Origin: Candidatus Avimicrobium faecavium
GTDB lineage: Bacteria; Bacillota; Clostridia; Oscillospirales; Ruminococcaceae
Direction of reading: 5' to 3'
DNA length: 9,217 nt
Assembly (NCBI GenBank): GCA_904419105.1
Contig: CAJFQR010000097.1
Coordinates: 1 to 9,217, forward strand
Positions within the stretch are counted from its first letter, which is position 1. Each line of letters starts with the position of its first letter. Positions 6,179 through 9,217 of this stretch are shown in pieces. The notes under the pieces were generated by a model. The model saw nothing but the letters and a program-made list of their open reading frames with translations. It was not told the DNA's origin and did not search any database. Made by a program: the position numbers and the translations under genes.

Positions 6179-7143
6179 ACGGCGCTGACGAACCGCAGAT
6201 GGCTGCCGTTTTCCTCGAGGGTGTAGCGGACGGTCTTTTCCTTGACGGTGCAGAGCGGGTCGCTGTAGAAGGTCATATCCAGCACCCAGGGGCCGTCCTC
6301 ATTGGTGGCGGGGGCGGTCATCGTGTAGTAGGTGTTGCCGCCGCGGCCCAGCATCTTGCAGCCGCCGGCTTCGGCATCGTAGAACTTGGTCTGGGAGGCG
6401 TCAAAGCCGCTGATGCCGAAGAGGGTCTCCACCATCGCGTTGACCTCGCTGACCGAGAAGAGCTCCCGTTCACCGCCATAGTCGTCAAAGATCATCAGCA
6501 TGGCGTATTCGGCGAGCTGTTCATCGCTGAGGGCGGAGGTGGAGGCAAACTCGATGTTGCCCATAAAGCTGACAAAGCGGCTCACCTGGGCATAGGCCGG
6601 GTAGCCGGTCTGCTCCATATCATAGGGGAAGAGCTCGTAGTAGGTGCTGGTATCGTCGTAGAGCATGGTGACGATCGGGTGGTCGCTGAGCATATAGTTG
6701 GTGCCAACGGCCACCACCCGCTGGAAGGTGCCCTCCGGGAAGGTGGGACAGTCGCTCTGGGAGACGGTGAAGGTGAACTGATACCGGGAGCTCTCAAAGT
6801 CCTGGGCGATGGTCTGGTACTCGATGGAGTCGAAGGTCACATCGGCCCAGTCCTCATAGCCGTCGTAGGCGGTGATGGTCTGGATCCCGGTGAGGTTGCC
6901 GGTGAGCAGTGCCTGACGGAAGTACTCGGCGGCCTCGTCCATCGTGGTGGGAGCGGCCATCTCCGGGTCGGAGGCCTCGGAGGAGGAGGGCTCGCTCTCC
7001 CCGGCCGGGTCGGTATGGACGGCGGAGCTGCTCCCCTCCTCCCCGCCGGAGGCGGCCCCGCGCTCGTCCCCGCCGGAACAGGCGGTGAGGGACAGGGCCA
7101 GCAGTGCCGCCAGCAGCAGCGCGGCAAGGTTTTTGCGTTTCAT
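6169..7143 (-). CDS. Lipoprotein, 324 aa, unknown function
   Basis: The ATG at 7143 follows AGGAGGAG at 6-9 nt. That binding site begins 2 nt after the stop of the pentapeptide gene, so the two form an operon (13 nt apart). The N-terminus MKRKNLAALLLAALLALSLT followed by A-C-S-G-G is a type II signal peptide with lipobox L-T-A-C. Cleavage before Cys22 and lipid attachment are expected, placing the protein on the outer face of the membrane. Residues 23-65 are a Gly/Ser/Glu-rich tether. The rest (about 68-324) looks like one soluble domain, starting with a helix (TMDEAAEYFRQALLTGN) followed by mixed strands and helices (RYQFTFTVSQSD, GNTYYTMTAPA). Three further Cys are present. No family motif is recognised, so substrate-binding or assembly-factor roles are only possibilities. 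Confidence 0.85.
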   Translation of the reverse strand: MKRKNLAALLLAALLALSLTACSGGDERGAASGGEEGSSSAVHTDPAGESEPSSSEASDPEMAAPTTMDEAAEYFRQALLTGNLTGIQTITAYDGYEDWADVTFDSIEYQTIAQDFESSRYQFTFTVSQSDCPTFPEGTFQRVVAVGTNYMLSDHPIVTMLYDDTSTYYELFPYDMEQTGYPAYAQVSRFVSFMGNIEFASTSALSDEQLAEYAMLMIFDDYGGERELFSVSEVNAMVETLFGISGFDASQTKFYDAEAGGCKMLGRGGNTYYTMTAPATNEDGPWVLDMTFYSDPLCTVKEKTVRYTLEENGSHLRFVSAVAV

Positions 7144-7156
7144 AAGATCTCTCCTC

Positions 7157-7753
7157 CTATACTTCTACTTGGAATCCCCGCTGCTCCGCCAGGCGCACCG
7201 CCTCGGAGAGGTCGATGCGGGCGCCGCGGTAGGCTTTTGCGGCAGCCAGGTCGGTGCCCCAGAGGTCACAGCCCCGCAGATCGGCGTCCCGCAGGTCGGC
7301 ACCGGCGAGCTGGACCTCCCGCATACTGCCGCCGGTCAGATTCGCCCCGGACAGGTCACAGCCGGACAGGTCCGCCCCATCGAATCTGACGCCGGTGAGA
7401 TCGCCCTTATGCAGGCTGACGCCCCGCAGCACGGTGTAGGCCCAGTTGCCGCCAGAGATGTCCAGGGCGGTGACGGTGCAGTCCCGGAAGGCGGTGCCCA
7501 CCAGCTTGCAGCCGTCGAAGTCGATCGAAAAGAGCCGGCAGCCCTCGAAGGTGCAGTTTTCCAGCGCGCAGCGGGAAAATTCCGTGCCGGAGAACTCACA
7601 GTAGCGAAAGACACAGCCCTCAAACTGGCAGCCGGTGAGGCGGGCATCCTCAAAGGTGCAGCCCCGGAAGGTACAGCCCCGCCAGAGGCCGCCGTCCAGG
7701 TCCCCGCCTTCAAAATCCTCTGTCTCGAACACGCGGCCGAGGATCGCTTCCAT
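7157..7753 (-). CDS. Cys-rich pentapeptide-repeat protein, 198 aa, possibly Qnr-like
   Basis: The start is taken as the ATG at 7753 (MEAILGRVFETEDFEGG), about 33 nt after a predicted transcription start. An in-frame ATG at 7768 (MGCETMEAIL) is an alternative, and both have weak ribosome binding sites. Residues 12-105 are a first coil of pentapeptide repeats with Cys frequently in the turn (CTFRG CTFED ARLTG CQFEG CVFRY). A break with SGGNW at about 106 is followed by a second coil (ADLSG CDLSG ANLTG, then ADLRD ADLRG CDLWG). These repeats form right-handed quadrilateral beta helices. The length, the two coils with a short break, and the C-terminal helix LSEAVRLAEQRGFQVEV recall Qnr/MfpA-type proteins that mimic DNA and bind gyrase. 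The match is by eye only, and many pentapeptide proteins have other or unknown roles. It lacks a signal peptide and is probably cytoplasmic, yet it is co-transcribed with a lipoprotein. Confidence 0.85.
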   Translation of the reverse strand: MEAILGRVFETEDFEGGDLDGGLWRGCTFRGCTFEDARLTGCQFEGCVFRYCEFSGTEFSRCALENCTFEGCRLFSIDFDGCKLVGTAFRDCTVTALDISGGNWAYTVLRGVSLHKGDLTGVRFDGADLSGCDLSGANLTGGSMREVQLAGADLRDADLRGCDLWGTDLAAAKAYRGARIDLSEAVRLAEQRGFQVEV

Positions 7754-7792
7754 AGTCTCACATCCCATCGGTATGATGCTGGTATTGATTTT

Positions 7793-7821
7793 AGTATAGC
7801 GGGAAGGGGTGGGAGTATCAA
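7793..7821 (-). promoter_or_regulatory. Sigma-A promoter of the pentapeptide-lipoprotein operon
   Basis: On the minus strand TTGATA (7821-7816), a 17-nt spacer and TATACT (7798-7793); five of six matches in each box. Transcription would start near 7786. Confidence 0.7.
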
Positions 7822-7841
7822 GAGAGATTTTATGAACGGGC

Positions 7842-7877
7842 AAAAAATAAGGGCCGGCAAGATGCCAGCCCCCTTCT
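7842..7877 (-). terminator. Rho-independent terminator ending the 330-aa gene transcript
   Basis: On the minus strand GGGGGCTGGCA pairs with TGCCGGCCCTT (about 11 pairs, including G-U pairs) around a 3-nt loop, followed by ATTTTTT. It is the first U-tract hairpin after the stop at 8119, so the mRNA would have a 3' untranslated region of about 270 nt containing the five hairpins at 7952-8123. Confidence 0.7.
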
Positions 7878-7951
7878 TTAGGATGGAAAATATTCCCGCG
7901 CCGTACCGCCGGTGAAAAGTTGGATGGAGAGCACCGCAGCCCGGCGCTATG

Positions 7952-8123
7952 CAAAACAGAAGGCACTCGCCTTTGTTTTGGCCTTAGTTTTGGAAAGCGT
8001 TGGCTTTCCGACTGTACTGGTTACCTATTTAGACCACGAGTTTGCGTAGCAAACTCGCAGGGACAGACCGGGAGTTTTGCGTCAGCAAAACTCATAGGGA
8101 GGTAAATCGTGCAACGATTTACC
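7952..8123. repeat. Cluster of five short palindromes downstream of the 330-aa NPDTGR gene
   Basis: In plus-strand order: 7952-7980, 12 bp with one bulged G and loop ACTC; 7992-8009 GGAAAGC-GTTG-GCTTTCC; 8037-8057 CGAGTTTGC-GTA-GCAAACTCG; 8072-8093 GAGTTTTGC-GTCA-GCAAAACTC; 8101-8123 GGTAAATCGT-GCA-ACGATTTACC. Apart from the bulge in the first, all stems are perfect, with loops of 3-4 nt and 8-27 nt between neighbours. The fourth resembles module A of the 90-bp array. The last one contains the stop codon of the 330-aa gene. None has a T-tract. The remainder of the 7754-8118 gap holds the terminator at 7842-7877 and the promoter at 7793-7821. Confidence 0.85.
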
Positions 8124-9111
8124 GACCGGTGTCGGGGTTCTCCTTACCGTCATCGGTGGTGGTGCTGGAAGAATTGTCCTTATCCTCGGTGACGGTCTTC
8201 TCGGTCAGCTCTACATCAGAGATAGCGTAGCTCTTCAGAGTTCTGGTCTTGAAGGTCCAAGCCTCATAGTCCTCGTCCCACTTCAGGCCAGCGATTTCCT
8301 TAGCACCGTCAGCAGTTACTTCGTAGATGAAAGCATCCTCATCAGCGTAGATGTAAGCAACACCGTTCTTGTTGAAGGTGGGCTCATTCTCGAAGGTGAT
8401 GAAGTCGATGTTGGCGTAGTCGTACATAGCAGCGAATTCCTTGTTGAAATCTACGTTGTTAACAAGGTTCAGCTTGCCCTGGCCGGTTACGTTAACCTCG
8501 AAGGTGAACAGATCGCCGAAGTCCATGGTGATCTCGTCTTCCTCGTCAGAGAAGTCAACGATCTCAGCCTTGGTCATGTCGCCCTCAACAACATCGAACT
8601 TGTCGGTGTTGTAGCCATACTCAACACTCAGAGTAACCTGAGCATCAGCAGCGGGGTTCTTCTTCTCAGAAGAAGTGGTGTACAGAGTCAGAGTACCCTG
8701 CAGATCAGCCTTCTTAGTAGAAACGTTCTCAGGGATCTCGAATACAACAGCATACTTGTAAGAGCCGTTGATCTTTACGAACTGAATTTCGGGCTTAGCC
8801 TCGGTTTCGCCAACAGACCAGTCAACGTCAACCTTAACGCCCTTAACATCTTCAGCCTTAGTAACGTCGTTGTTGCCCTTCAGCAGGCCAACAGCAACCT
8901 TGGTACCGCCATCAACGCCGTTGATAACTACAGTGTTACCTACAGCAGCGGAGAAGCGAGCATCATCGTACTCGCCGTCGTTGTCCTTATCAGTGTCAAC
9001 ATAGATAGTGCCGCCGTAGGACAGGTTTACGCCATCCAGATCAGCGAAAGCAACGGTTGTCATGCCAGCGGTCATCAGACCAGCCAGAGCAAGAGCAAAA
9101 ATCTTCTTCAT
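8119..9111 (-). CDS. Secreted protein, 330 aa, C-terminal NPDTGR, likely abundant
   Basis: The ATG at 9111 follows GGAGG at 10 nt. Residues 1-23 form a signal peptide (MKKIFALALAGLMTAG..., cleavage after AFA). The mature protein is acidic, Lys/Asp/Val-rich and poor in Cys, without membrane segments. Its regions align with the 408-aa protein at 4787-6013, most clearly over the last 100 residues (FENEPTF, FIYEVTADG, LKSYAISDVEL). Residues 304-324 are a Thr/Asp/Ser linker. The chain ends NPDTGR with no anchor helix. Codons are strikingly uniform (AAG for Lys, AAC for Asn, CTG for Leu, GCT and GTT/GTA favoured). The gene is visibly less GC-rich than its neighbours, as expected of a highly expressed gene such as a major surface or matrix protein; an imported gene is the alternative. 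Its promoter has consensus boxes with a short spacer carrying nine G. Confidence 0.88.
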   Translation of the reverse strand: MKKIFALALAGLMTAGMTTVAFADLDGVNLSYGGTIYVDTDKDNDGEYDDARFSAAVGNTVVINGVDGGTKVAVGLLKGNNDVTKAEDVKGVKVDVDWSVGETEAKPEIQFVKINGSYKYAVVFEIPENVSTKKADLQGTLTLYTTSSEKKNPAADAQVTLSVEYGYNTDKFDVVEGDMTKAEIVDFSDEEDEITMDFGDLFTFEVNVTGQGKLNLVNNVDFNKEFAAMYDYANIDFITFENEPTFNKNGVAYIYADEDAFIYEVTADGAKEIAGLKWDEDYEAWTFKTRTLKSYAISDVELTEKTVTEDKDNSSSTTTDDGKENPDTGR

Positions 9112-9138
9112 TGTTTCTTTTCCTCCATTTCATTTTTT

Positions 9139-9175
9139 CAACCCCGGCGGGCTCTCCCTTCCCGCCTTTCGGTTG
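9139..9175 (-). promoter_or_regulatory. Stem-loop at the 5' end of the 330-aa gene mRNA
   Basis: On the minus strand CAACC-gaaa-GGCGGG pairs with CCCGCC-gg-GGTTG: 11 pairs with an internal loop and a 9-nt apical loop. It begins within a few nucleotides of the predicted transcription start (about 9176-9179) and ends before the ribosome binding site. Such 5'-terminal stems can stabilise abundant mRNAs; that function is inferred here. Confidence 0.5.
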
Positions 9176-9182
9176 CAATGCC

Positions 9183-9209
9183 ATTATACCCCCCCCCGCA
9201 CTTTGTCAA
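9183..9209 (-). promoter_or_regulatory. Promoter with consensus boxes and a G9 tract in a 15-nt spacer
   Basis: On the minus strand a perfect TTGACA (9209-9204) and a perfect TATAAT (9188-9183) are separated by 15 nt, of which the last nine (9197-9189) are G. The usual optimum is 17 nt. Adding one or two G by replication slippage would restore 16 or 17 nt, so the promoter is a candidate for phase-variable strength. Confidence 0.75.
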
Positions 9210-9217
9210 CCGTTTTT

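Noticed and set aside
6199..7389. Long plus-strand frame of 396 aa opposite the lipoprotein gene
   Set aside because: It is antisense to genes with clear start signals, a lipobox and pentapeptide repeats. Its composition (Gly/Val/His-rich) is typical of a shadow of GC-rich DNA.
7952..8123. The five hairpins as ordinary terminators
   Set aside because: None is followed by a T-tract in either direction; the real terminator pattern is at 7842-7877.

Overview
The window reads as chromosomal DNA from a GC-rich anaerobic Firmicute, most likely an Oscillospirales/Oscillospiraceae-type gut Clostridium. This is inferred from strong AAGGAGG-type ribosome binding sites, sigma-A style promoters, Gram-positive signal peptides, a lipobox lipoprotein, and secreted proteins with an NPDTG tail. 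Every gene I can support is on the minus strand, so transcription runs from high to low coordinates. Nothing convincing is encoded on the plus strand.

Layout in transcription order. (1) 9111-8119: a 330-aa secreted protein with codon use suggesting high expression. Its promoter has perfect -35 and -10 boxes separated by only 15 nt, nine of them a G run next to the -10. The gene ends in NPDTGR, its stop codon lies in a palindrome, and a cluster of five hairpins follows (8123-7952) before a terminator (7877-7842). (2) 7753-6169: a two-gene operon of a Cys-rich pentapeptide-repeat protein and a lipoprotein. (3) 6013-4787: a 408-aa secreted paralog of gene 1, with a Ser-rich linker and the same NPDTGR end. 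Its last codons and stop form one arm of a perfect 16-bp palindrome. Beyond it lies a 90-bp tandem array of hairpin modules (about 4803-4363), then a terminator (4335-4305). (4) 4024-3122: a third secreted beta-rich protein, probably a distant paralog without the NPDTG tail, with one or two promoters and a strong terminator. A 66-aa membrane protein (3060-2860) follows. (5) 2624 to the window edge: an operon of four integral membrane proteins of unknown function. It starts from a good extended -10 promoter, and the last gene runs off the window.

The coherent theme is a small set of exported surface or matrix proteins. Two share homology, a disordered C-terminal linker and an NPDTGR tail that lacks the hydrophobic anchor expected of a sortase substrate. 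Both carry a long hairpin-rich 3' untranslated region starting exactly at the stop codon, and one has a promoter layout typical of homopolymer-driven phase variation. The remaining genes are membrane, lipoprotein or pentapeptide-repeat proteins whose roles cannot be fixed from sequence alone.
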